This document shows positions 15,307 through 22,976 of a DNA stretch of 25,117 nt, in pieces (position 1 is the first letter of the stretch; every line of letters begins with the position of its first letter). The DNA lies in the IMG/VR virus record IMGVR_UViG_3300013122_000021, positions 1 to 25,117 of that record. One strand, written 5' to 3'. The DNA is from a virus. The notes beneath the pieces were generated by a model. It did no database searches. It was not told the origin of the DNA and saw only the letters and a program-made list of their open reading frames with translations. Made by a program: the position numbers and the translations under genes.

Positions 15307-16398
15307 TTACAGGCCGTCGCGGTAGGCGAGCGCCTTGGGCAGACGGATTTCGGTGCCGCCGACGTTCATGATTCCGCCGACTTCATAGGTCATGCTCGAC
15401 TTCTGATGCGGGGGCAGGAACGTATGATCGCCGGGGAGATGGAATTGCGCCACCTCGCGGCTGTTGTCGTAGGCAACCGCGCGAGCGCTCGACGATTGGC
15501 CTGCGGTTTCCAGCGCGCGGGTGCCGCGAACCGTGACCGTGCGCGAGTTTGCCGAGCCGCCCAGGATGTAGGCCAGCACGCTCGACCCGGTGTCGGTCAT
15601 GCGGGTCGATTCCAGATAGCGAAGACGCGAGGTCGGCAGCAGGACGGTCGTGGCGATATGGGTTTCGCCCGTTGCCGTTTCGACCGCGTTGACCAGCTCC
15701 CAGAAATCGCGGCTGATCTGGTCCGGCGTCTTGCTCGCCCAAGTGCGGGCCGAGCCGGTGCCGTCCGCAGCGAACTGAGCGACCGGAACCGAGCTGTTGT
15801 TGATAAGGCCCGTCCAACCCTTTTCGCTGGCGGCTTCACCCGGGCCGCGGCCCGTCATGGCGATCGACCACTTGAACGCCTGTGCCGCCTTGTCCGCAGC
15901 CATCGCCTTGTCAGCCGAAAGCGAGCGGCCCAGCTTGGCTGCGCGTTCCAGTTCCTGCGTAGTCCACTCGTAACCGATACCGGCCAGGTGGAAGCCATGC
16001 GAGAACTGGTTCATGTTCGTGCTGGCGTAGGGCATATCGAAGCCCTTGCCCGACAGGAACTCGGCCTTGCCGACGCCATCCATGCTGTAGAACACGGTGC
16101 CGACATCCCACATGTCGCCGTCCTCCTTGATCGGGATGATCCCGGTCAGGTCGAACGACGGATACTTCTGCATGTAGACTTCCGTCTCGATGCGATGAAG
16201 CTGCGGGGTGAGGAAAGCGCGCCCCACCTGCGCGTCGGCATAGAGTTCAGCCGCCTTGTCGCGGAAACCGAACGCCTGCTGTGCGTCATGGGCACGCCAT
16301 GCCTGGATGGCCCGCGCGCGGGTGGCATCGTCGGCGGCGAAGAACGCGGCGGCGTCCGAGAACAGGCCGCCCGTTGCGTCAGAGAAATTCATATACAT
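15307..16398 (-). CDS. Major capsid protein (DUF2184 type)
   Basis: 363 residues. Recognised features are an N-terminal helical arm, YPSFDLTGIIPIKEDGDMWDVG around residue 80-100, the spine-like region around RAAKLGRSLSADKAMAADKAAQAF, WTGLINNSSV, and a beta-rich C-terminus ending in EIRLPKALAYRDG. This is the DUF2184 major capsid family with an HK97-type fold. ATG at 16398 has AAGGGGG seven bases upstream; a second ATG six bases further in (MNFSD) is also possible. It follows the scaffold/protease and decoration genes, the standard order. Confidence 0.88.
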   Translation of the reverse strand: MYMNFSDATGGLFSDAAAFFAADDATRARAIQAWRAHDAQQAFGFRDKAAELYADAQVGRAFLTPQLHRIETEVYMQKYPSFDLTGIIPIKEDGDMWDVGTVFYSMDGVGKAEFLSGKGFDMPYASTNMNQFSHGFHLAGIGYEWTTQELERAAKLGRSLSADKAMAADKAAQAFKWSIAMTGRGPGEAASEKGWTGLINNSSVPVAQFAADGTGSARTWASKTPDQISRDFWELVNAVETATGETHIATTVLLPTSRLRYLESTRMTDTGSSVLAYILGGSANSRTVTVRGTRALETAGQSSSARAVAYDNSREVAQFHLPGDHTFLPPHQKSSMTYEVGGIMNVGGTEIRLPKALAYRDGL

Positions 16399-16410
16399 CG
16401 GTCAGCCCCC

Positions 16411-16863
16411 TTAGCGCTTGGCCAGCTTGACCAGCGCGCCATTCGCGCCGGTCGTGTCGAAGAACCATCCCGGAAGGATGACGTTAGAACCCACGGTATC
16501 GACGATCGCACCGCCGGACGTGGCGTAAGCCTGTGCCCCATCGGTGACGGCTTCGCCCGCGGTCACCCAGATTACGCCCTGGGTCATGATCGCGACGTTT
16601 TCATACTGCGGATATTCGTCGGCATCCTGACCAGCGAGGCGACCGAGCGCTTCGTGCGCGATCGTCATGCCGAGGAATGCGCCCGCCGCCGGGGTGGCGG
16701 TGCAGCCATGGTCCCCGGTGCCACGAAAAGCAGCGACACCGAAGCCGATGCCGCCCGCGTCTTCGCAGGTCCGCGTGATGCGGTTGGAGGTTTCGCCATT
16801 GGCGACCATGCCGGGATAACCGGCGGCGGGAAATTCGGTGTAGGTCGTCTGAACTTCGGCCAT
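16411..16863 (-). CDS. Capsid decoration / structural cement protein
   Basis: 150 residues, beta-rich, starting MAEVQTTYTEFPAAGYPGMVANGE, which is the usual opening of the phage structural cement family (Phage_cement-like, formerly near DUF2190). Residues VWVTAGEAVTDGAQAY-like (near 105) form the typical strand that sits on the capsid. Proteins of this class bind the outside of the capsid and stabilise it after expansion. AAGGGG lies seven bases before ATG 16863. It lies between scaffold and capsid genes, as in related phages. Confidence 0.8.
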   Translation of the reverse strand: MAEVQTTYTEFPAAGYPGMVANGETSNRITRTCEDAGGIGFGVAAFRGTGDHGCTATPAAGAFLGMTIAHEALGRLAGQDADEYPQYENVAIMTQGVIWVTAGEAVTDGAQAYATSGGAIVDTVGSNVILPGWFFDTTGANGALVKLAKR

Positions 16864-16874
16864 TGGTGTTCCCC

Positions 16875-17384
16875 TTAACCGGCGTTGCGGAGCATGCGCG
16901 CGGTGTCGCGCACGGTGGCGGTGTCATTCGCGATGACGGGCGAGCCGAGCGACTGAACCTGAGCCTGGGCAGGCTTCGCGTCCTTGGTCAGCGCATCGAA
17001 CGCGATGGCGACGTGATCGGCGGTGTAATCCTTCGCCGCGTCACCCATCTTCGCGTCCACGACCGCCTTCTTGATCGCGGCGGTGTCGGCATCGGCTGCA
17101 AAGGCAACGCCCAGCGCCTTGGCCTTGGCCTGCGTGTCGGCAAACTGCTTGGCAGCATCAGCCAGCTTAGCGGGCGTGATAGCCGCGTCAGCCAGCTTCG
17201 CTTTCAGGTCCGCGATCTCCGCGTCTTTGGCCACGATGGTTGCGGCATCGGTGACGGCCTGGGCTTCCGCCGCGGCCTTTTGGCTGTTCGCATCGGCAAT
17301 AGCCGCCTGCAATTTCGTGATTGCTGCCTCCGCTTCGTCGGAGACGTTCGGGACACGAAGCCCGTCGATCGTCAAAGTCTTCAT
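16875..17384 (-). CDS. Nested scaffold protein (internal in-frame start)
   Basis: An in-frame ATG at 17384 has GGAG eight bases upstream and begins exactly where the protease domain ends and the coiled-coil scaffold begins (MKTLTIDGLRVPN). The separate 169-residue product would be free scaffold, as with Nu3 inside gene C in lambda. The many Ala-Asp-Lys heptads (about residues 25-95) support an elongated helical protein. Independent translation is inferred from the ribosome site. Confidence 0.65.
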   Translation of the reverse strand: MKTLTIDGLRVPNVSDEAEAAITKLQAAIADANSQKAAAEAQAVTDAATIVAKDAEIADLKAKLADAAITPAKLADAAKQFADTQAKAKALGVAFAADADTAAIKKAVVDAKMGDAAKDYTADHVAIAFDALTKDAKPAQAQVQSLGSPVIANDTATVRDTARMLRNAG

Positions 17385-17999
17385 GGGAATATCTCCGGTG
17401 GGAGGGCTCGAAAGGCGCGCCACCGCCTCGGGATTTGCGTCACAGACGGCGAAAGCGTCAGCGATGCGGCACTCGGAACCGGCACGGCCCCGATCGACGA
17501 GGGCGACGTGATTGCCGCCCGTGATTTTGGATTGGCGGACTGGGCATTTCGTGCCGTCCGCTGCGGTGAATTCGCCGAATTCCAGTTCGGCGCCGTATCC
17601 GTTCGACAGCTCGCGCTTGCCCGCATCGACCTTGGCAATCGCATCGCCATCGGTCAGCAGTAGGTCGAACGCGAGATAATCGCCCTCGCGCATCGCGCCC
17701 ATGATCGTGCCGCGCGCGTGTTGCCGCCAGTTATCCTTGGTGACCGCCTGGGTGGGATGATCGTCGGTGACCGGCTTGCCGATGAACGACTGAACCGCGC
17801 TCTTGTCGAACACGGTGTTTTCGTCGCGAAGGACGTTGACAAGCGCGGTGTCGCGCAGGCCATGCGCGTTGTCGGGATCGACTTCGCGGCCAGCATATTG
17901 GTAGACGCCCGTGCGCGCCGCCTTGGCCCGAACAGCGAGATAGCCGTCACGGGTTCGGCGGGGGGCGTCCAGCGTCAGATGGTCATGCAGAAATGCCAT
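16875..17999 (-). CDS. Prohead protease fused to scaffold (DUF2213 type)
   Basis: 374 residues from the ATG at 17999. Residues about 10-195 match the DUF2213 phage family: TRDGYLAVRAKAARTGVYQYAG, GKPVTDDHP (His81), ELSNGYGAELEF (Ser132) and ITGGNHVALVDRGRAG. These are candidate His-Ser catalytic residues of a head maturation protease. Residues about 205-374 are a long Ala/Lys/Asp-rich helix, a scaffold. A strong internal start lies at the junction. The start at 17999 is one base after the predicted +1 of promoter copy 7 and has no good Shine-Dalgarno site; a TTG at 18026 lies upstream of the predicted -10 box and is rejected. Confidence 0.85.
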   Translation of the reverse strand: MAFLHDHLTLDAPRRTRDGYLAVRAKAARTGVYQYAGREVDPDNAHGLRDTALVNVLRDENTVFDKSAVQSFIGKPVTDDHPTQAVTKDNWRQHARGTIMGAMREGDYLAFDLLLTDGDAIAKVDAGKRELSNGYGAELEFGEFTAADGTKCPVRQSKITGGNHVALVDRGRAGSECRIADAFAVCDANPEAVARLSSPPTGDIPMKTLTIDGLRVPNVSDEAEAAITKLQAAIADANSQKAAAEAQAVTDAATIVAKDAEIADLKAKLADAAITPAKLADAAKQFADTQAKAKALGVAFAADADTAAIKKAVVDAKMGDAAKDYTADHVAIAFDALTKDAKPAQAQVQSLGSPVIANDTATVRDTARMLRNAG

Positions 18000-18006
18000 G
18001 TGCGGG

Positions 18007-18044
18007 ACGGTACTCGCGCCCCGCAATATGGTTTACCGCCGTCA
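18007..18044 (-). promoter_or_regulatory. Repeated phage promoter element, copy 7 (leaderless type)
   Basis: TGACGGCGGTAAA (18032-18044, one mismatch), 19 bp, TACCGT (18007-18012). The predicted +1 is 18000, one base before the protease ATG. It leads the capsid unit that ends at the terminator at 15055-15088. Confidence 0.75.
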
Positions 18045-18055
18045 GGTGGGGTAGC

Positions 18056-18286
18056 TTATTCCTCAGTGATGCGTGTGGCCATTATCCCTCGCGCGACAAT
18101 TTCATAGCTGTCGTCGTCGATGCGATTAACGCCGTTCCCATCTTCATCCTCGACCCTCATCATGCCCTTAATGGTCGCGTTAGGATTTCCGAATGAGCCC
18201 GCGGGAATGATCTGCTGATAAATTCGAAGCGTTTCCACCTCTCCACGCTCAGTCCGAACACGAAACTGCTCGACCAACTGCTCCAT
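18056..18286 (-). CDS. Small hypothetical protein in a low-GC insert
   Basis: 76 residues from the ATG at 18286, which has a near-perfect GGGAGGA five bases upstream; the longer frame to 18331 lacks this. The sequence is acidic with beta-type alternation (ERGEVETLRIYQQIIPAG, then RIDDDSYEIVARGIMATRI), a compact single domain. No family was recognised. The hand-counted line at 18181 has 29 of 60 GC against 40 of 60 in nearby portal DNA. It follows the lipoprotein gene by 45 bp and was probably acquired with it. Confidence 0.72.
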   Translation of the reverse strand: MEQLVEQFRVRTERGEVETLRIYQQIIPAGSFGNPNATIKGMMRVEDEDGNGVNRIDDDSYEIVARGIMATRITEE

Positions 18287-18331
18287 TAATTCCTCCCTAA
18301 TGACGTTGTTTTGCCCGCAGACAGGCGACAT

Positions 18332-18667
18332 TCACTGATAGCAAGCGCGTCCATTGTTAAACCCATCCGCGATATTGTTCTTCCGCCGGGCTTCAACTCG
18401 CGTTCCGCCATCTACCGCTGTCAGCGTATAGTGGAATACGACCCCAGCAGGCCCGATTGAGAACATCACTTCGGCTCTTTGGTCATTGCCAGTCGTCAAT
18501 GGAGTGCGCCCTACTGCCCCGAGCGTGGCCAAGAGGCAGTCTCGAACAGCCGGTAGCGCTTGCTTTGTTACCACGTCGTCCTGAACCTCGCGGGCCTTGA
18601 TGTCGTTAAGCGAAGTAACGCAGCCCGAGAGCGCTAAAGACCCAGCGATAATTGCGATGAATTTCAA
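18332..18667 (-). CDS. Small lipoprotein in the head gene cluster
   Basis: 111 residues starting at TTG 18667, with GGGGGA six bases upstream and no ATG near the signal peptide. MKFIAIIAGSLALSGC is a classical lipoprotein signal with lipobox LSGC (Cys16). The mature part has two more cysteines (CLLATLG region and the C-terminal ACYQ), which could pair, and a beta-type region (AEVMFSIGPAGVVFHYTLTAVDGG). It lies between the Mu F-like and protease genes, where no export function is needed for assembly. Phage lipoproteins can block superinfection or alter the cell surface; that is an inference. DNA is GC-poor like its neighbour. Confidence 0.75.
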   Translation of the reverse strand: MKFIAIIAGSLALSGCVTSLNDIKAREVQDDVVTKQALPAVRDCLLATLGAVGRTPLTTGNDQRAEVMFSIGPAGVVFHYTLTAVDGGTRVEARRKNNIADGFNNGRACYQ

Positions 18668-18720
18668 TGGCTGTCCCCCGAGAAAAAGAATGCCACCGTA
18701 TCAGCGCCTTGAGTTCAGGC

Positions 18721-19521
18721 CTAATCGAAAGTCACCACCGCCCGCGATCGGCATCCACAATACGGAAGCTGCCCCGGCCTGTCCTGTGGTGCGGTCGCGT
18801 CCGTGTATTCCCGCCCGTCGCGCGCTTGATGATCGGCGCGAGGATGGCGCTTGCGCGAGTGAAGCCAGACCCACGTATCAATCCCCGCCTCGCGCCGCCG
18901 TTCGTCCGCCAGCGAGTTGCTGATCTTCGATAGCTGATCCGCGGCGATCCGCTGCGACCGATCTCGCGCCATGCCCACGGCCTCGCGTATCTCACGCGCC
19001 ACGTCTCGCGCGGCCTTGCGCTGCGTCAGCCCGGCGAACACGCGATCGGCTATGCGCTTCCGTGTCTGGTCCGAAACGTCGCGGATCAAGTCGGTGTTCC
19101 AGCGCAGATACGCCTCGATCGTGTCGCGCATATCCTCCGGGCCAATCAGCGTTTGCAGATCCACGCCAGTCGCGGACAGCACGGCACCGCGCCACCGCCC
19201 TCTAACCCAACGCTCGGTATCGAGCGCCCAATCTCGCAATTCCGGGCGTAATTCCATGAACAGCCGTTGAAACTCGCTCTCGCCATCCTCCAGTTCGCGC
19301 TGGATATCGGCGGGGCTGTCGGTCGTCATTGCGGACAGGGCGCGCTCGTATTCCGTCATGATGCGGTCGATACGGCGCTGCCACAGGGCGACGACGCGGG
19401 CATAGGTGCGATGATACAGGTCCGTCGCCATTGTGGCGGGTGCGCTGATCTCGCGCAGGACAATGCGGTTGCGGCGGATGTTGCGCTGGCGGCGAGCTAG
19501 GGTGGCGAGCGAGTAACGCAT
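18721..19521 (-). CDS. Mu F-like minor head protein
   Basis: 266 residues from the ATG at 19521, which overlaps the portal stop (TGATG) and has GAGGAG five bases upstream. The C-terminal region from about residue 217 (WVWLHSRKRHPRADHQARDGRE, then the cysteines of LPYCGCRSR) is the characteristic motif of the Mu gpF / SPP1 gp7 head morphogenesis family. The remainder is helical and charged. The family enters the prohead with the portal and in some phages leaves with DNA. Position directly after the portal agrees. Confidence 0.9.
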   Translation of the reverse strand: MRYSLATLARRQRNIRRNRIVLREISAPATMATDLYHRTYARVVALWQRRIDRIMTEYERALSAMTTDSPADIQRELEDGESEFQRLFMELRPELRDWALDTERWVRGRWRGAVLSATGVDLQTLIGPEDMRDTIEAYLRWNTDLIRDVSDQTRKRIADRVFAGLTQRKAARDVAREIREAVGMARDRSQRIAADQLSKISNSLADERRREAGIDTWVWLHSRKRHPRADHQARDGREYTDATAPQDRPGQLPYCGCRSRAVVTFD

Positions 19522-21449
19522 CACCGCTCCTCGATTTTCGACTTCCAATCCAGATCGAGTGCCTCGAAAATTTCAGGCCCGAACCGCAGTTCGCCGTTGA
19601 ACGGAACAATCGCATCCAGATTGACACCCTCGGGCAAGGCGTAGCTGATCGTCACGTGCGGCGCGTATTCTGGCCAGTCATGCGAACCGCCTGCCTCTCG
19701 CATTTCGCGATGACGGTATTCCAGGTCAGGCGCGGCGAACCGCAAGACGACGGCATTCTCGCCAAGCTGTTCGATCACGCGCGGGCCACCGGGGCGCACG
19801 GTGAGGTGCCCCTGTTCGTCTTCTGCCCACGAACGCCCCATCTTCATGGGATCGACCGCAGCACGCGAATACAGGACGGTGACGTGCATATCGGTGGCGG
19901 GCAGCGTGGTATCGAAGCCGTTGGCTTTAGCCCAGGCGATCAGGTCATCTGCGTTCAGTAGCTTTCGCTGGACATAGAGCGGGCGCGGTGTCGCATCCGC
20001 CATCCACGATGCAGCATCATTCGCCGCACGCGCAAACGCCCGTCTTCCACCGGGCGCTCGCGACGTGGGAGATAGTAGTTGATCCCCTCCTTCCTGCTGT
20101 TGCTGGGTTAGAGCGCTGGGGTCGCCGCCGTCATCCTCTGGCATACCGCCAAAGCGCAGCGCCTTGGGGATTTCTGACAGCGCGCCGTCAAGTCCGGGCA
20201 TGTATTCCCGCTCGCTCATAAGGTTCTGGACGGCCTTGTTGAAAGCCACCTCAGGGATCGACCCGGTGTTTTGCAGCTTCTCAACCGCTTCCATCGTGGT
20301 CTTGAAAGTATCCGCCTCTTCCTTCTCGCTCGGCACATCGAGCGGGGCAAAGCGCCAGGTGACCTTGGCAGGTTCAGACACCCCCGCCGATCGGATCAGG
20401 AACGGGTCAAGTTGTTCGAGGCATGGGCGCGTTTCGAGGCGCTGCCCGGATGCCACGGCCTTATGCCAGTTGGCGGTGTCATGTTCGCCGGTGGCGTTCA
20501 TTCCCGCCGGTGACCGCCCCATAAGCCGCGTGAACGGAATATCTGCGACCGCGGCGACCCGCTGGTCGAAGGCGTCCATCATGGCCGGGATGCCGGCCCA
20601 CGTGATCTGATAGTCGTTGATCTTTTCGCCCGACTTGTCCGATCCGTCGCCCGCGTCATAGACCACGGCATTGAGCGTGCTTTCACCCTCAGCGATCAGG
20701 GCGATGCGGCTGTTCAAGCGAGTCTGCCCACCGTCCGTCGAAACCATGTTGCTGAGATCGGGAATCCCCACCCGCAACAGCTTGGCCTTCTTGACCAACG
20801 CCGCGAACCAGTCCTGCGCATGATCCGACCGCTGCACCTCATGAAACACGCGCAGCAGGCGGCTATCGCCCCAGAACGCATCCTCCATCGACACCGTGTG
20901 ACCGGCGGGGAGAGGGTCGCCACGAAAGCAGATGACACGCGACGGGTGGATGGCCTGTTGCCGTCCGTTCCCGCTGATCTGGAACATCGTCGGCTTGCCG
21001 TATTCGGGATGTGCGAGGTCGCTGATCCAGTCGCGCCCGGTTAGCTGCCAGCGCGACACGACATTGAGCGCGATGATACCGTCAGCGCGCACGGTTTCGG
21101 CGGCCAGAGGCGTGGCATGGTCGCCCGCGGTGATGACGATGATCGCACCGCCGCCAATACCGCGCAGGATTTCAGCCGCCTTCACCTTGGCGATCAGACC
21201 GAGACGGCGTTCCTCGTCCTCAAGCTTGCCAATCGCGTCGCTGTCCGCCTGCCAGTCGCGCCATTCGCGGACCCGATCCTCGGCGGGGATGGCGATGACC
21301 TTGCGGAGCATCCCGCTCGACATGTAGGCGGCGACCGCCAGTTGATGCGAGAAAGCACCCGGGATGCCCGTCGCCTGTGCGCGTCCGAACGGGTTGAGGG
21401 TGGAGACTGCGCCGATCGCGCTCCTCAGACTGTCAGTGATCCACGCCAT
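19521..21449 (-). CDS. Portal protein (DUF1073 type) with C-terminal Acb1-like 2H phosphoesterase domain
   Basis: 642 residues. Residues about 30-430 are a DUF1073-type portal, including GRSPAGMNATGEHDTANW at about 311-328. After a Gln/Gly/Arg-rich linker (about 440-485), residues 488-642 match the Acb1 family of 2H phosphoesterases. The two HxT motifs are MHVTVLYS (His522, Thr524) and PHVTISY (His598, Thr600), and the family's YVQRKLLNADDLIAWAK-type helix precedes them. Acb1 of phage T4 cleaves cyclic di- and trinucleotides and defeats CBASS immunity. Fusion would place about a dozen copies on each portal ring. ATG 21449 is one base after the predicted +1 of promoter copy 8 and lacks a Shine-Dalgarno site. 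Confidence 0.88.
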   Translation of the reverse strand: MAWITDSLRSAIGAVSTLNPFGRAQATGIPGAFSHQLAVAAYMSSGMLRKVIAIPAEDRVREWRDWQADSDAIGKLEDEERRLGLIAKVKAAEILRGIGGGAIIVITAGDHATPLAAETVRADGIIALNVVSRWQLTGRDWISDLAHPEYGKPTMFQISGNGRQQAIHPSRVICFRGDPLPAGHTVSMEDAFWGDSRLLRVFHEVQRSDHAQDWFAALVKKAKLLRVGIPDLSNMVSTDGGQTRLNSRIALIAEGESTLNAVVYDAGDGSDKSGEKINDYQITWAGIPAMMDAFDQRVAAVADIPFTRLMGRSPAGMNATGEHDTANWHKAVASGQRLETRPCLEQLDPFLIRSAGVSEPAKVTWRFAPLDVPSEKEEADTFKTTMEAVEKLQNTGSIPEVAFNKAVQNLMSEREYMPGLDGALSEIPKALRFGGMPEDDGGDPSALTQQQQEGGDQLLSPTSRAPGGRRAFARAANDAASWMADATPRPLYVQRKLLNADDLIAWAKANGFDTTLPATDMHVTVLYSRAAVDPMKMGRSWAEDEQGHLTVRPGGPRVIEQLGENAVVLRFAAPDLEYRHREMREAGGSHDWPEYAPHVTISYALPEGVNLDAIVPFNGELRFGPEIFEALDLDWKSKIEER

Positions 21450-21456
21450 ACTGGTA

Positions 21457-21494
21457 TGGGTATGGCGGTCAGGTGTGGGCGGTTACCGCCGTCA
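21457..21494 (-). promoter_or_regulatory. Repeated phage promoter element, copy 8 (leaderless type)
   Basis: TGACGGCGGTAAC (21482-21494, exact), 19 bp, TACCCA (21457-21462, the weakest -10-like box of the clear copies). The TGA of the motif is the TerL stop codon. The predicted +1 is 21450, one base before the portal ATG. Confidence 0.72.
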
Positions 21495-22976
21495 CAGGAG
21501 GGCGGCGAGGTTGTAGCGCGCGCCCGCCAACGCCAGTTCATTCAACGCATCCGCCGCGGCATCCACCTGATCGTCATGCGACCCCGCGGGGAATAGCGCC
21601 AGCTCATCCAGAAACGGCTGCACCCAAGCGTCTGCGGTCGGATCGCCGGTGACCAATATCCGCACGTTGCCTGCCTCGGCCTGCGCCGCCAAAGGTGTGG
21701 CGCGCGTGGACTTATCGCCGGTAGGGCGCTCGACCTTAACAGGATACCCCGCCAGTTTCTTGACGAACGTCTCCGCCTGCGCCTTGCCCGCCTGCCCAGG
21801 GTCTTGCGCGAGCCGAACCGTCACGCCAGCCCCATCAATCGCCGCCTGTCCGATCAGCGATTGCTCGACCTCCATTGGCGAGCCGCGGAACCGGCGCACA
21901 CCTTCGATGATGAACACCCCCTCGCGCGTTCGGGACATGCGGACACCCGCCGTCCAGTCGGGGTTGTTGCTGGTCGTCTTGGCGGTAGCAGCCAAATCCC
22001 AAGCCCGAACGGTGCGAGTGATATCTGTTGGAAGCGCCCCGATAGGCACGAACCATGATGGCTTGAACAATCCGCCCTCGCGCGGGGCCGGTCGCTGCTG
22101 CAACTGGCCCGCCGTTGCATACGCTCCCAGCGACCGCTCTAACTCGGCGACTGTCTTTTCGGGGAAGCGATCAGGAAACATCAACGCCCCCTCCTTCCGG
22201 TCGCCTCGCCATGTTAGTCCAGGCCGGTCGCTCTCGTAGCGCATCGGGATAATCAGGTGGTCGTAACCCAGGTCAGCCGCCACAGCGCTGATATCGCGCT
22301 CGTGTAGCCGCTGCATGATAATGACGATGGCTGACTGGTCATTGTTCACGCGGCTTGGCAGTGCCTCGCGGAAAGTCAGAATATCCGCCTCCAGCTTTAC
22401 CGGGCTGTTAGCGTCGTCCACACTATGCGGGTCGTCGAGAATAACCCGATCGCCGCGCGAACCTGTCATGCTGGTAAAGGCCATCGCCTCGCGAAAACCG
22501 GTCGCGCCGTTCTCGAATTTGCCCTTCGCGTTCTGGTCGCTGGTGAGGGGCAGCGGCCATAGACGCTGGAACCATGCTGATTGGATTAGGCGGCGGCACT
22601 TCATGTTGTCGCGGATCGCCAGCTTTTCCATGTGCGCGGTCGCCAGGAACCGATTGTTCGGCATCCCGCGCGGACCCCACTCCCATGCGGGCCAGATAAC
22701 GCCGGTAAGCAGCGACTTCATTGAGCCGGGCGGTACATTCATCAGCACGCGCCGACGCTCGCCGTTGGTGACACTTTCCAGCCACTCGCAGATTACATCG
22801 AGCGGCCAGTCCCACTTAAGAGGCGTCGATGGCTCAAGCACCGGCCATGCGCGCTTGGCGAATGCGGACAGCGAGCGTTTGCAAATCTCACGTTCGGCGT
22901 CGTTAGCAGCTTCCAGCAATTCCGCCGTCGAGAGGTGCAAGTGATCGAAGGGTTTCGATTGCCTCAAGTTGCTCAT
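21492..22976 (-). CDS. terL: Terminase large subunit
   Basis: 494 residues with both halves of the DNA packaging motor. The ATPase half has a Walker A-like loop VPPGSMKS (81-88) and Walker B VILDDPHS (178-185). The nuclease half has acidic residues Asp327 (AWDLA), Asp392 (QDPG) and the HDDQVDA cluster (468-474), the typical RNase H-like metal site. Length is normal. The ATG at 22976 overlaps the small gene upstream by 74 bp; the Shine-Dalgarno site is weak, so coupling is likely. The stop lies inside promoter copy 8. Confidence 0.96.
   Translation of the reverse strand: MSNLRQSKPFDHLHLSTAELLEAANDAEREICKRSLSAFAKRAWPVLEPSTPLKWDWPLDVICEWLESVTNGERRRVLMNVPPGSMKSLLTGVIWPAWEWGPRGMPNNRFLATAHMEKLAIRDNMKCRRLIQSAWFQRLWPLPLTSDQNAKGKFENGATGFREAMAFTSMTGSRGDRVILDDPHSVDDANSPVKLEADILTFREALPSRVNNDQSAIVIIMQRLHERDISAVAADLGYDHLIIPMRYESDRPGLTWRGDRKEGALMFPDRFPEKTVAELERSLGAYATAGQLQQRPAPREGGLFKPSWFVPIGALPTDITRTVRAWDLAATAKTTSNNPDWTAGVRMSRTREGVFIIEGVRRFRGSPMEVEQSLIGQAAIDGAGVTVRLAQDPGQAGKAQAETFVKKLAGYPVKVERPTGDKSTRATPLAAQAEAGNVRILVTGDPTADAWVQPFLDELALFPAGSHDDQVDAAADALNELALAGARYNLAALL

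Noticed and set aside
15244-16878. Long plus-strand open frame of 544 codons opposite the capsid genes
   Set aside because: It is antisense to the well-supported capsid and decoration genes, Arg-rich and without recognisable domains; high GC makes long antisense frames common.
16860-16890. CAACGCCGGTTAA at the protease/decoration border, resembling the motif
   Set aside because: Poor match and no -10-like box at the 19-bp spacing; the decoration gene has an ordinary SD site.
18000-18026. TTG start extending the protease by nine residues
   Set aside because: No SD site, and the added codons overlap the promoter -10-like box; the ATG at 17999 fits the predicted transcript.
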